Below, in pieces: positions 8,342-17,149 of a DNA stretch of 22,966 bases (the first letter of the stretch is position 1; every line of letters starts with the position of its first letter). A model generated the notes under the pieces. The model ran no database searches. It worked only from the letters and a program-made list of their open reading frames with translations, and was not told the origin of the DNA. The position numbers and the translations under genes were made by a program. Source of the stretch: an uncultured Bacilli bacterium (GTDB taxonomy: Bacteria; Bacillota_I; Bacilli_A; RF39; UBA660); the NCBI GenBank assembly GCA_910584655.1, contig CAJUBJ010000014.1, forward strand, positions 1-22,966. The letters run 5' to 3'.

Positions 8342-9603
8342 TATTTGTCCTCCCCACTAAGTAAATATATTGTATTAAGTTTTATTTTTTTAGCAACTTC
8401 CATAATTTCCTGTTTAGTAATAGTTTTAAATTCTTTAACCCTTTCATCATATAAAGGTAATCCATCAAGGTCATTAAACAAATAGTTATTAATTATTCCA
8501 CCATTAGTATCTTCACTCATCTTAATTGATGAAATAACAGACTTCTTAGCATTATCAAGTTCTTCTTCAGTAAAGTCTCCAATTACCATTTCATTTAAAG
8601 CCTTATTAACTAATTTAATACATTTCTTCTTATCCTTCTTATCTATTCCTGAATAAATCATCAATAAACCATCATATTTTTGATACATACTAGAAACAAC
8701 ATAACATAAAGAATTTTCTTCTCTTAAATACTTATAAAGCTTACTAGTTAAACCACCACTACCTAAAATAATATTATATAAATGAATAACAAAATTCTTT
8801 TCTCTTTGACTTAAATTATCCAAATTATATATCATTACAAAAGAATCTTGTTCATAACTTCCAACTTCACATATTTCTTGTGCCTTTTTCCTTACATTAT
8901 TATCTACATATAATTGAATATCACTATTTTTAACAGTATTTATACTAAACTTATCTCTTATTATAGAAACAACTTGTTCCATATCTAAATTACCTATTAC
9001 ATAAATATCACATACATAATTATTTAATACTCTATTATAAGTTTTAACTAAACTAGATGGTGTAATATTATCTAAATCATCCATATATCCAACCATATAA
9101 TAACTACTAGGACTCATATTATCCATATGAGTTAAACTTCTCCTAAATGCATATCTAGTAGCATTTTCTTTTAATGACTCTATATCACTTTTTATTCTAT
9201 TTTTTATAATATTAAAGCTTCTTCTATCAAACTCTTCATTTTCTATATTAGGATTTAATATCATTTCAAATGGCATTGATAAAATATCTTCTAAATATCC
9301 CTCTTCACAATATTTTGGATTTAAAAAATCAGTCACAAAAGAAAGCATAACACTATTTCCAAGACGAGTTACACATCCTCTTATAAATGAACTATACAAA
9401 TTTTCTAATTCTATAGCTACATCTCTTCTTTTAGGATATTTCTTACTAGAATGCATTAACATATCCACTAACATATTATTCTCTGTTATTTCTGTCTTTA
9501 CTAGTTTATTTCTAAACATTATTTCCATTGAACAATTCTTAAATTTATCCGTCTTTATAGTATGTACTCTATAACTACCACAATCATAAACTTTATATTC
9601 CAT
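8341..9603 (-). CDS. M16 family peptidase-like partner without zinc motif (YmfF-like)
   Basis: The 420-residue protein has the size and C-terminal half of an M16 peptidase (YNLDNLSQREKNFVIHLYN and LGSGGLTSKLYKYLREENSL near residues 270-305). Where the catalytic motif belongs it reads DMLMHSSKKYPKRRD, so HxxEH is missing. It is probably the structural or substrate-clamping half of a heterodimer with the next gene. A longer frame begins at GTG 9615, but that codon lies inside the ribosome-binding site (GAGGTGG, 9613-9607). The ATG at 9603 has the proper spacing and is the better start. Confidence 0.85.
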   Translation of the reverse strand: MEYKVYDCGSYRVHTIKTDKFKNCSMEIMFRNKLVKTEITENNMLVDMLMHSSKKYPKRRDVAIELENLYSSFIRGCVTRLGNSVMLSFVTDFLNPKYCEEGYLEDILSMPFEMILNPNIENEEFDRRSFNIIKNRIKSDIESLKENATRYAFRRSLTHMDNMSPSSYYMVGYMDDLDNITPSSLVKTYNRVLNNYVCDIYVIGNLDMEQVVSIIRDKFSINTVKNSDIQLYVDNNVRKKAQEICEVGSYEQDSFVMIYNLDNLSQREKNFVIHLYNIILGSGGLTSKLYKYLREENSLCYVVSSMYQKYDGLLMIYSGIDKKDKKKCIKLVNKALNEMVIGDFTEEELDNAKKSVISSIKMSEDTNGGIINNYLFNDLDGLPLYDERVKEFKTITKQEIMEVAKKIKLNTIYLLSGEDK

Positions 9604-9675
9604 AAGCCACCTCACTATATTTATTATGTTTCTATTTTTTTTTTTTATAATTAAATTAATCGAAAATCTTTATCA

Positions 9676-9692
9676 AAGTTATATTATAACTT
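9676..9692. promoter_or_regulatory. Palindrome upstream of the M16 pair
   Basis: AAGTTATATTATAACTT is a perfect 8-base-arm palindrome with a single central base, about 75 bases before the M16 operon start. It contains TATAAT on the minus strand, so it could be an operator over a -10 box. In sequence this AT-rich, chance is a serious alternative. Confidence 0.3.
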
Positions 9693-9721
9693 CAACTTAT
9701 TAAATATTATATCACATAAAT

Positions 9722-9749
9722 AAAAGAGGTTTATAAATGAACCTCTTTT
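9722..9749 (-). terminator. Terminator of the propeller gene and its operon
   Basis: A 10-base perfect stem (AAAAGAGGTT at 9722-9731, AACCTCTTTT at 9740-9749) has an 8-base loop. Read on the minus strand it follows the stop codon of the gene at 9756 and closes the leftward operon. Confidence 0.85.
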
Positions 9750-9755
9750 TAATAA

Positions 9756-11273
9756 TTATTTATAATATACTGGAGAATTAGCTATTTTTGTAACATCTTC
9801 TGCTATCTTAGTATTTTTACCCGTATATCTATATAAATCTCCTTTAGACTGACCAATATTATAATCCTTTATATAATATATTAATTTATCTTTAATATAT
9901 TCAAAAGTATATACATCATCTGTAATCTTTTTACCTTTACCACCACTAGTAACATATAAGTCACCAGAAGTTTTATAATTCTTTAAATAATAAATATCTT
10001 TTCCATCTTTACTTACAGTTATAAGATTATTATTTACATCAGTATCTATCTTTTTAGTTTTACCATTTTTAACTAAGAATAATGTTCCATTGGCACTCTT
10101 ATCTACATCAGCTACATATGCATAGCCATCTTTATATAAATACAAGTATCCTGTAACATCCTCTCCTATTTTACTAACATCACTTAATTTATTACCTTTT
10201 ATTTTTACATATTTTATTTCATTTTTTCCATTAATATAATAAATATCTTTTCCTTCAAATATTTTTACAGTTCTAATAGTAGTTAATTTATCTTCAATCT
10301 TAACAGCTTCACTGCCTACTTTTTGATAATATAATGTATATTCACCATCTTTTACTACAGAATAAACAACCATTTTATCTTCTACACTAGTAGCATTAAT
10401 TGCATAAACATCTTTAGCCACAGATTCTGAATTTTTACCATCATAATAATAAATAGATTTTTGATCAGTATTTTCAATATAGAATAATGTATCACACTCT
10501 TCTGTATCACAATAATATCCACTTACATCTTTACCTATAACTTCTTCTTTTTTTTTCTTTACATCATATGTAACAAGTTCTTTATCTTTATTAATATATA
10601 TTATTTTTTTACCATTAAATTTTAAATAAAAGTTATAATTTTCTGTAATCTTTTTTCTATTATCTTTCTTTGGATTTATACTTCTAATATAAACTTTATC
10701 CTCTTTTTCAAAGATAATTTTATCTTCAAAAATTTTAATAATTTCTGAAACATCAGATTCTATTTTAGTAGTTTCTTTATAATTATAAACCATTAAATTA
10801 GCTTGATTATCTAAAGCTATAATAAATTTATCATCATCACTAAAAGTATAAAAAGTTACATTATCAATTATTTTTGTAGTTGCATCTTTTTTACTTGAAT
10901 CATATAAATATAAATTTCCATCTTTCTCAAATAAAACATATTTATTAGTTTCATTTGCATATAAAACATTATTTATACTCTCATTTTTAGCTAATTTAAC
11001 AGCATCTTCCATTTTCTTATCCTTAGTATCCATTAAATAAAGTTCATTTTCACTACTATTATAAATAACAGGATAATCTACATCTTTATCTTTAAATAAC
11101 ATACTACCTAATAAAATAACTAATATTAATCCCAAAACACATCCTATAATTTTTAAATTAATATTACTCTTCTTAATAATTGTTCTAAGTTCACTAACTA
11201 CTATCTTACCTGTTTTTTCTAATTTTTTTACATTATTATTTTTTGGAACTATAAGTTTATTATCATCTTTCAT
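9756..11273 (-). CDS. Membrane-anchored beta-propeller-like protein
   Basis: The 505-residue protein has about 42 cytoplasmic, Lys-rich residues, one membrane helix at about 43-60 (IIGCVLGLILVILLGSML), and a long outside part. That part is built of repeated 40-50 residue beta units of the type DDKFIIALDNQANLMVYN, KDIYYINGKNEIKYVKI or KDIYYLKNYKTSGDLYV. Such TolB/DUF5050-like repeats usually form a beta-propeller and bind proteins or peptidoglycan. No catalytic motif is seen. AGGAG is 8 bases before the ATG. It lies 67 bases behind the dGTPase-like gene with no terminator between, so it may share that transcript, but its function need not be linked. Confidence 0.8.
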   Translation of the reverse strand: MKDDNKLIVPKNNNVKKLEKTGKIVVSELRTIIKKSNINLKIIGCVLGLILVILLGSMLFKDKDVDYPVIYNSSENELYLMDTKDKKMEDAVKLAKNESINNVLYANETNKYVLFEKDGNLYLYDSSKKDATTKIIDNVTFYTFSDDDKFIIALDNQANLMVYNYKETTKIESDVSEIIKIFEDKIIFEKEDKVYIRSINPKKDNRKKITENYNFYLKFNGKKIIYINKDKELVTYDVKKKKEEVIGKDVSGYYCDTEECDTLFYIENTDQKSIYYYDGKNSESVAKDVYAINATSVEDKMVVYSVVKDGEYTLYYQKVGSEAVKIEDKLTTIRTVKIFEGKDIYYINGKNEIKYVKIKGNKLSDVSKIGEDVTGYLYLYKDGYAYVADVDKSANGTLFLVKNGKTKKIDTDVNNNLITVSKDGKDIYYLKNYKTSGDLYVTSGGKGKKITDDVYTFEYIKDKLIYYIKDYNIGQSKGDLYRYTGKNTKIAEDVTKIANSPVYYK

Positions 11274-11340
11274 TTAATATACTCCTCACTCAAATGATAT
11301 TCAATTATATTTTAAATTATATTATTTTAATTGAATAAAA

Positions 11341-12486
11341 TCAATTACCTTTATTTCCTATAATATTATTATATTCACTAACAATAAAATCATCTGTCAT
11401 TCCCGCAATATAATCAATTACTTTTCTCTCATCACTAGTTTCACTTAAATATTCTTCAGTCATATCTGCTAAAAATATAGTAAATATATGACCTTCTTTA
11501 TTATTAGTTTTCAAATCATTTAAACATTTATTAAATACTTTCCTAAAAATATCTTCATATAAAGCTAATCTTTCCTTACTATTAGCTTTTGCATAAATAT
11601 AATCATAATTAAATTGTTTTAATTTTTTTATAGCATTAAATACCTCATCACTCATACACAAATAATCTTTATCGATACTATTTTTTATTAAATCAACATT
11701 AATAGTATTGATTATTTGACCATTTGTTAAACCTAAAACAGATGATATTTCATAAGGTATTTCTTCTTCACTAATAACACCCATTCTTATTGCATCTTCT
11801 ATATCTCTTCCAACATACGCAATTATATCTGATACTCTAACCACGCATCCTTCTAGAGTCATTGGAACAAGACTTTTTACAGCATCTGGATTTTTATAAG
11901 TATCTTCATATTCTGCCAAAAAATCCTCTTTAGTTTTATTTTTAGGACGATATTCTTGTAATTCTAATTCTCCATTATGACACATAATAGCATCTAAAAC
12001 TTGTAAAGTAATATTACTTCCTAAACCATTATTTTCTAAAGTCATCAAAGTTCTAACACTTTGAACATTATGATTAAAATATCCTTCTCCACATTCTAAA
12101 CTAATTTGATTTAAAATCCTTTCACCAGCATGACCAAATGGTACATGTCCTAAATCATGTCCTAAAGCTGCTGCTTCAATTAAATCTTCATTTAACTTTA
12201 AAGCTCTTCCTAATGTTCTTGCCACTTTACTAACCATTTGAACATGAGTCATACGCTTACTTATATGATCATTATTATTAAAAGAAAATACCTGTGTCTT
12301 ATCCATATATCTTGTATAAGAAAGAGAATAAACTATTCTATCTGCATCCCTCGAGAATGGTGTTCTAAAATCATCATCAATAACACTTTTAAAACGATAA
12401 GACTCACTATCAGGACAAGCATATGGTGCAATATACTTATTCTTAATCCCCATATTATCTTTTATCCTTTGTATTACATCGTCCAT
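11341..12486 (-). CDS. dGTPase-like HD-domain triphosphohydrolase
   Basis: The 381-residue protein shows the signature of the deoxyguanosine triphosphate triphosphohydrolase family: RTPFSRDADRIVYS, KTQVF, R-THVQMVSKVAR, and EAAALGHDLGHVPFGHAGE. The HD metal ligands are His81, His110-Asp111 and Asp220 (SDIIAY), counted from the chosen start. The family removes the whole triphosphate from dNTPs, giving the nucleoside. A frame begins 6 codons earlier at 12504 but has no ribosome-binding site. AGGTGAT at 12496-12490 sits 4 bases before ATG 12486, so I use that. The stop is TGA. It follows two other HD genes on the same strand. Confidence 0.88.
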   Translation of the reverse strand: MDDVIQRIKDNMGIKNKYIAPYACPDSESYRFKSVIDDDFRTPFSRDADRIVYSLSYTRYMDKTQVFSFNNNDHISKRMTHVQMVSKVARTLGRALKLNEDLIEAAALGHDLGHVPFGHAGERILNQISLECGEGYFNHNVQSVRTLMTLENNGLGSNITLQVLDAIMCHNGELELQEYRPKNKTKEDFLAEYEDTYKNPDAVKSLVPMTLEGCVVRVSDIIAYVGRDIEDAIRMGVISEEEIPYEISSVLGLTNGQIINTINVDLIKNSIDKDYLCMSDEVFNAIKKLKQFNYDYIYAKANSKERLALYEDIFRKVFNKCLNDLKTNNKEGHIFTIFLADMTEEYLSETSDERKVIDYIAGMTDDFIVSEYNNIIGNKGN

Positions 12487-12513
12487 AATATCACCTACAT
12501 CCATTATATCATA

Positions 12514-13179
12514 TTAATAATCTTCATAATAATTTATTATTTTATCTATAGTTCCATCAGATTCAATTCTAGCATACTCCTCTAAATAAACCTTCTTAGC
12601 ATACTCTTTATCTAAAAAATCTTTTTCAAATTGCTCACGTTGTTCTATTAAGACTTGATTATTAGTCCACAAATTAAAATGACCTTCTCCGTTAATTCTC
12701 TTCATAATATAAGAATAACAATTCTCAAAATGTTCTAAACCTGTACTTAATTGAGGACAATTTTTTAAAGATGTAGCTAATTGCCTTTTAGCAAGTAACT
12801 TTATATCAAAATCTCTATCAGAATCAGATAAAACTTTACCATATATACTTCTAGGTTCCACTTTTCTTGATCCCCTATGGTCTTCTATAGCTTCTTTTAT
12901 AATAGTTCTTTCTTCATCTGTAAAAAACTTTTTCATAACTTCATCTTTTATAAAGAACTTTCCTGATTCCTTTTCATGATTATCTCTATCTACTTTTAAA
13001 CCAACATCATGATATGAAGCCATTGCATAACAAATATTTTTATCTAAATTATAATAATCAGCTAACATCATAACATTATTTATAACATTATTAACATGAA
13101 TCATTCCATGAGAATAAAACTTCTCATAAATTGGAAATATATTTTCTTCAACATATTCCTTTAAATTATTGTTTATCAT
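12514..13179 (-). CDS. HD-domain phosphohydrolase, single-domain paralogue
   Basis: This 221-residue protein repeats the family pattern of its upstream neighbour: IHVNNV (His28), SYHDVG (His57-Asp58), NHEKESG (His68), EDHRGS (His101) and SDSDRD (Asp121). That complete H-HD-H-H-D set suits a one- or two-metal phosphohydrolase. The substrate is not evident. It overlaps the preceding gene by 14 bases. The ORF can begin at GTG 13188, but that is only 2 bases from the AGGAG site. ATG 13179 is the more likely start, with 11-base spacing. The C-terminal 80 residues after the HD domain differ from the paralogue domains and include a Trp-containing stretch GHFNLWTNNQV. Confidence 0.85.
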   Translation of the reverse strand: MINNNLKEYVEENIFPIYEKFYSHGMIHVNNVINNVMMLADYYNLDKNICYAMASYHDVGLKVDRDNHEKESGKFFIKDEVMKKFFTDEERTIIKEAIEDHRGSRKVEPRSIYGKVLSDSDRDFDIKLLAKRQLATSLKNCPQLSTGLEHFENCYSYIMKRINGEGHFNLWTNNQVLIEQREQFEKDFLDKEYAKKVYLEEYARIESDGTIDKIINYYEDY

Positions 13180-14701
13180 TACTACCACTTCTCCTATATG
13201 ACTTTATATAATGTACTTCCCCATCATAATAATCAACATTTTTTGTTCTATCATCTAAATGATTTATCTCACAATACAAATCTTTAAAAGCTTTCTCATC
13301 TTTTAACAATTCTCTCATATCACTCAAGAAAACATGATATATCTCATCTTCATAAAACATATTTTCTGGATTTTCCTCACCATATCTTTTAGATAATCTT
13401 TTAAAAGTATAATCTAAATAATCAGAAATAACTGATTCTGGCATTCTTTCTTTTGCAACAAAGAAACTTCTAATAAAAACTATTTCTATCCTAGTATTTC
13501 TATCTGCTGATGATATTAGTTTACCATAATTACTTCTTGGTTCATCTTCTTTAGAAGAACGATGATCTTCTATAGCTTCTTTTATAATAGTTCTTTCTTC
13601 ATCACTAAAAAACTTCTTCATATTAAAATCATTAATAAATATATCAGCAGCAATCTTTTCATGTATTTCATGATTAATATATTTGCCTAAATCATGACAA
13701 GCTGCTATAGCATAAATCATATTTTTATCTAAATTAAGTTTAAGTGTTTCATTTAAAGCAAAAGATCTTCTAATAACTTCCTGAATATGAATAATTCCAT
13801 GGGCTTTATCATTATCTTCATATTGTGGAAAAATATTTTTCTCAACATATTCTATTAATTCTGTATTAACATCATTTAAATAATAATTACATTCATTAAT
13901 TCCACACAAAGATAATATTTTATCTTTCATCACTTCAAAAGATTCTCTATATTCTCCTTCTTTATAAGTTGCATATAATAATTGATCTAATGATAATTCT
14001 GGATTATTTTCTTTTATTAACATAAAAACTTTTTTTAAACGACTATCAATATCATCATTATCAAAGATACCCTCTAAATGATTTATTTTAATGTATCTTT
14101 TCTTAAACTCTTCTGGATTATTAACAATTTTAGAAATACTTTCTAAGAAATTTTTATATTCTTCATCATCAAAATACATTTTTTCATTTGCATATCCATT
14201 AACTCCAAATTTTTTTATTAAATGTTGTCTTGATTCTTCTAAAATATCTCTCATTGGAATCCCTGGATTTAACTTCATACGATAAGTAAATGTTCTTACT
14301 AAAGGTAAATCTAATGTTACATTTCTATCTGCTGAAGAAACTATCTTACCATAAATACTTCTTGGTTCACTATCTTTACTAGCTCTATGATCTTCAACAG
14401 CTTCTGCCATTATTTTTATTTGTTCTTCATCAAAAAACTTTCTTAAATTTTTATCATTTAATAGCATTTCTGCTGATAACTTTTCATGATTATCTCTATC
14501 AATATAAACCGCAATATCATGCATAGCAGCAATTGTATAAACCATATCTAAATTAATATCATCAACTAAAGAAGCAAATTTCATACTTCTATCAATAACA
14601 TAAGTTATATGACTCAAATTATGTCCAATATCATTTTTCTCATAATATGGAAATACTTCTTTTTCAATATATCTTTTTAAATCTTCATTAATTTCTTTCA
14701 T
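13166..14701 (-). CDS. Tandem HD-domain phosphohydrolase (two fused HD domains)
   Basis: The 511-residue protein holds two complete copies of one HD domain. Copy 1 has His31, His61-Asp62, His72, His105 and Asp125. Copy 2 has His305, His336-Asp337, His347, His380 and Asp400. Both keep the strings EDHR-S and SSADRN. About 100 residues of a small helical domain lie between them (with NPELSLDQLLYATYKEGE). The next gene encodes a third copy, so the run arose by duplication and fusion. The family in Firmicutes is usually a single domain of about 170-200 residues. AGGTAAT stands 5 bases before the ATG. Both sites look active. The substrate, possibly a nucleotide, is inferred only from the neighbours. 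Confidence 0.87.
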   Translation of the reverse strand: MKEINEDLKRYIEKEVFPYYEKNDIGHNLSHITYVIDRSMKFASLVDDINLDMVYTIAAMHDIAVYIDRDNHEKLSAEMLLNDKNLRKFFDEEQIKIMAEAVEDHRASKDSEPRSIYGKIVSSADRNVTLDLPLVRTFTYRMKLNPGIPMRDILEESRQHLIKKFGVNGYANEKMYFDDEEYKNFLESISKIVNNPEEFKKRYIKINHLEGIFDNDDIDSRLKKVFMLIKENNPELSLDQLLYATYKEGEYRESFEVMKDKILSLCGINECNYYLNDVNTELIEYVEKNIFPQYEDNDKAHGIIHIQEVIRRSFALNETLKLNLDKNMIYAIAACHDLGKYINHEIHEKIAADIFINDFNMKKFFSDEERTIIKEAIEDHRSSKEDEPRSNYGKLISSADRNTRIEIVFIRSFFVAKERMPESVISDYLDYTFKRLSKRYGEENPENMFYEDEIYHVFLSDMRELLKDEKAFKDLYCEINHLDDRTKNVDYYDGEVHYIKSYRRSGSNDKQ

Positions 14702-14709
14702 AATATTAC

Positions 14710-15330
14710 CTACTTTCCTAAACTCCCAAATTCATTTTTTAAAATATCAATATCATTTTTTTCACATAATCCTTCTATTTGAATCATAATATCTTCTGGT
14801 GTTGTTAATCCATAAAGATTCAAAATAACATTAGAAGCATATTCATCTGTATGTTCTACATACAACTCTCTAAAATATTTATCTCTCTTTTTTTCTCTCT
14901 TATCAATTTCCTCTTGACTACTACCTCTATCTCTTAAAGATTGACGCCAAGCCTCTAACTCACTATCTTCATATCCTCTATATACAAATATAGGTACTAC
15001 TAATTCAGGAAAATCTCTACATAGTTCTAAATAATTCTTATAATTAGGACATACAACCATTGGAGACATCCCATTATTTAGTACATCTTCTAAATCACTT
15101 TTTTTAATTCCATAATATCTTCCTGCCTCAGCTCCTTCATAATAATAATCTAATCCTTTTATTACTTCTATTGGAACTGAAAATACTGACGAAAAAGATT
15201 CCTCACCATCACGTGAATCTCTTGAGATATACCTTTTAACAACTTCTATTCCAGGATACATATTAGCAATATTCATAACAAAATCTTTTCCTGAACCACT
15301 ATCACCAACTATTAATATAATTTTTTGCAT
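14710..15330 (-). CDS. Guanylate-kinase-like P-loop protein
   Basis: The 206-residue protein begins with a Walker A loop, IILIVGDSGSGKD (residues 3-15). It continues with RYISRDSRDGE, the position of the GMP-binding TTRxPRxGE motif, and DYYYEGAEAGRYYGI, like the nucleotide-binding segment of guanylate kinases. The GMP site is altered from the canonical form, so a different nucleoside monophosphate or a non-kinase role is possible; it may not be the housekeeping Gmk. The frame extends to ATG 15342, but the promoter places the transcript start at about 15340. GGTGA lies 6 bases before ATG 15330, which I chose. It is the first gene of the HD run, with an 8-base gap to the next. Confidence 0.75.
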   Translation of the reverse strand: MQKIILIVGDSGSGKDFVMNIANMYPGIEVVKRYISRDSRDGEESFSSVFSVPIEVIKGLDYYYEGAEAGRYYGIKKSDLEDVLNNGMSPMVVCPNYKNYLELCRDFPELVVPIFVYRGYEDSELEAWRQSLRDRGSSQEEIDKREKKRDKYFRELYVEHTDEYASNVILNLYGLTTPEDIMIQIEGLCEKNDIDILKNEFGSLGK

Positions 15331-15346
15331 AATCTTCACCATTTAT

Positions 15347-15376
15347 ATTATATCAAATATAATAAATGCTAAACAA
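15347..15376 (-). promoter_or_regulatory. Promoter of the GMK-like/HD-domain operon
   Basis: Minus-strand TTGTTT (15376-15371), 18 bases and TATAAT (15352-15347) are found just before the first gene. No terminator is seen before 9749, so all five leftward genes could be one transcript. Confidence 0.6.
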
Positions 15377-15469
15377 ATAACTATAAATTATCTAATAACA
15401 TCTTGTTATAATATCTTAATATACTTCTTATTAAATTTCTATGATAAAATAATATTAAGGAGAATTATT

Positions 15470-16363
15470 ATGGAAAAATTTGTAATTATTGAAATAGGAA
15501 GTACAACATCTAAAGCATACCTTTATGAAAATAATGAAGTCATTGACCTAGAACGTCGTACAATTGAATTAAAAAATCACTATAAGTTAGAAAATAAAAT
15601 TAAAGAAGATGACAAACTAGAATTATATGATTTTGTTAATTCTAATAAAAAAGAAAACACATATGTTTTTGGTACAAGCATTTTTAGAATTTTAAATGAT
15701 AATCAAAAAGAAGAATGGTTTAAAGAATTTAAAGAAAATACAGGTCTTGATTTTACTATTGTAACACCAGATATGGAAAATGAATTTACTGTTTATGGAG
15801 CAATCGCTAATATTGATTACAAAGGTAAAATTGCTATTATGATTGGTGGTGGAGGTTCAACTGAACTATCAATTGTGGAAAATGGCAAGATTATTGAAAA
15901 AGCAAACTCATCTTTTGGTGCTATGGATACTACTGATATGTTTCCTGAACTAAGAACAGATAAAGCCAAAACAGATTATGATTACATGGTTGAAGAAACT
16001 AAAAAATTAGTTAATATTCCTAAAAATAAAGCTGATATTTTAATACTTGCTGGTGGTGATTATATTTATTACTATGAAGAATTAAATTATCCAGTTGAAA
16101 GTAATAAATTTTATGAAAATCCACTACAACCATATTGCTTAGACATTGAAACTATGGACAAACTTGATCGTAATTTCTTTTATGAAATATCATTAGATGA
16201 AGTATGCAATAGAACTAATAATGATGGTTGGTGGCGTGGAGCTCGTGGTATGCGTCTTTGTGTAAAATCTTTAGTTGATATTTTAGAAGTTAAATACATA
16301 ATTCCAACACGAATTTCTATGGTATATGGCTTAGTAGAAAAAATAAAAAATAATGAAATATAA
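15470..16363 (+). CDS. Ppx/GppA-like exopolyphosphatase family protein (ASKHA only)
   Basis: The family hydrolyses polyphosphate or the pentaphosphate alarmone pppGpp. The 297-residue protein shows the ASKHA phosphate loops IEIGSTTSKAYLYE (residues 7-20) and IMIGGGGSTELSIVENGKI (123-141). It has the catalytic-type acidic segment TPDMENEFTVYGA (99-111, Glu103/Glu105), and LILAGGDY at 191-198. It lacks the C-terminal HD domain of long Ppx/GppA proteins and matches the short form in length. AAGGAG is 7 bases before the ATG. It is divergent from the HD-protein operon, so separate HD enzymes lie next to an HD-less Ppx. The substrate is not settled by sequence. Confidence 0.85.
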   Translation: MEKFVIIEIGSTTSKAYLYENNEVIDLERRTIELKNHYKLENKIKEDDKLELYDFVNSNKKENTYVFGTSIFRILNDNQKEEWFKEFKENTGLDFTIVTPDMENEFTVYGAIANIDYKGKIAIMIGGGGSTELSIVENGKIIEKANSSFGAMDTTDMFPELRTDKAKTDYDYMVEETKKLVNIPKNKADILILAGGDYIYYYEELNYPVESNKFYENPLQPYCLDIETMDKLDRNFFYEISLDEVCNRTNNDGWWRGARGMRLCVKSLVDILEVKYIIPTRISMVYGLVEKIKNNEI

Positions 16364-16383
16364 TCATACTTCATTATTTTTTT
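16345..16383 (+). terminator. Terminator of the Ppx/GppA-like gene
   Basis: AAAAAATAATGAA (16345-16357) pairs with TTCATTATTTTTT (16370-16382) around a 12-base loop that contains the stop codon. It also marks the border of the Rhs array. Confidence 0.8.
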
Positions 16384-16397
16384 ATTGAAATTAAATT

Positions 16398-16697
16398 TCA
16401 TATCATTTCTACTTTTTTATTTTTTACATATCCATCTTCATCATATTCAAAAGTAATTTTATATCCATCTTTCGTAAAATGTATTGAAAAATTATTTCGA
16501 AAGTTAATAGACCAAAAAGGAGCCCATTCAACATTACCAAAGTCCAAGAAATGAATATTTAACCTTTTTGTTTTACCTATTTCAACCGAGTCAAAAACAT
16601 CTTTATTTTTTGATATTTTGTTTAAATAATCATCACCATATAAGAATTTACCATCTATAAAAAAAATCCAAAAGAATCGACCCCAAATTATAATAAG
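16398..16697 (-). pseudogene. Immunity-type protein fragment without a start codon
   Basis: A minus-strand frame of about 98 codons ends in TGA at 16398. It reads WGRFFWIFFIDGKFLYGDDY, then WAPFWSINFRNNFSIHFTKDG and FEYDEDGYVKNKKVEMI (nearest Trp at about 16685). This is a plausible folded beta-rich protein and not random AT translation. An in-frame TAA lies at 16698-16700 and no ATG, GTG or TTG begins the frame, so it seems to have lost its 5' end. Its first bases overlap the stop region of the gene at 16688. It could be a remnant immunity gene, or use a rare ATT or ATA start. Confidence 0.45.
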
Positions 16698-17146
16698 TTA
16701 TCAATTTTCTTATTAATTTTCTCAACATCGTAATATCTTGTGTTAATAAAAAAGTCAATATATGATTCTGAATTATTGAAATCTATCATAAACTTTATTT
16801 CGTTATTTTTTATTAATTTCTTAGGTATTAATTCGCTCATATTATTTATAAGCTTATCGTATATTTTATCTTGATAACTAGATAAAATACATAAATCACA
16901 TATGATTGCAATATCATTTAAAATATCTATCTCATCTAAAGGAAGGATTACACATTTTATATTTCCTTTCCTATCGTAAAAAACTTGATAATTTTTTAAT
17001 ACATCTAAAATCTTAGATGATTTAAGTTCAATATCAAAAAAAATTAAGAATTCATTACAATCAAGTAATTTTAAGATTTCTACAAAGACATTTGTTTTGA
17101 TTTTTACTTTTTCTAAAGATATTTGCGTTGTATTGTCTTTATTCAT
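16688..17146 (-). CDS. Putative immunity protein of the decayed Rhs unit E
   Basis: I do not recognise this 152-residue protein. It is a soluble, acidic alpha/beta protein with no signal peptide (EILKLLDCNEFLIFFDIELK, VILPLDEIDILNDIAIICD). AAGGA is 7 bases before the ATG, and the start follows the stop of the broken Rhs tip by only 3 bases (TAA GTT ATG). That is the usual place of an immunity gene. Its toxin appears to have been lost, since the preceding tip ends in a hydrophobic tail. Function is inferred from position alone. Confidence 0.65.
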   Translation of the reverse strand: MNKDNTTQISLEKVKIKTNVFVEILKLLDCNEFLIFFDIELKSSKILDVLKNYQVFYDRKGNIKCVILPLDEIDILNDIAIICDLCILSSYQDKIYDKLINNMSELIPKKLIKNNEIKFMIDFNNSESYIDFFINTRYYDVEKINKKIDNLL

Positions 17147-17149
17147 AAC

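Noticed and set aside
12238..12585. Plus-strand ORF across the dGTPase/HD gene border
   Set aside because: Ile-rich antisense shadow of two well-supported genes.
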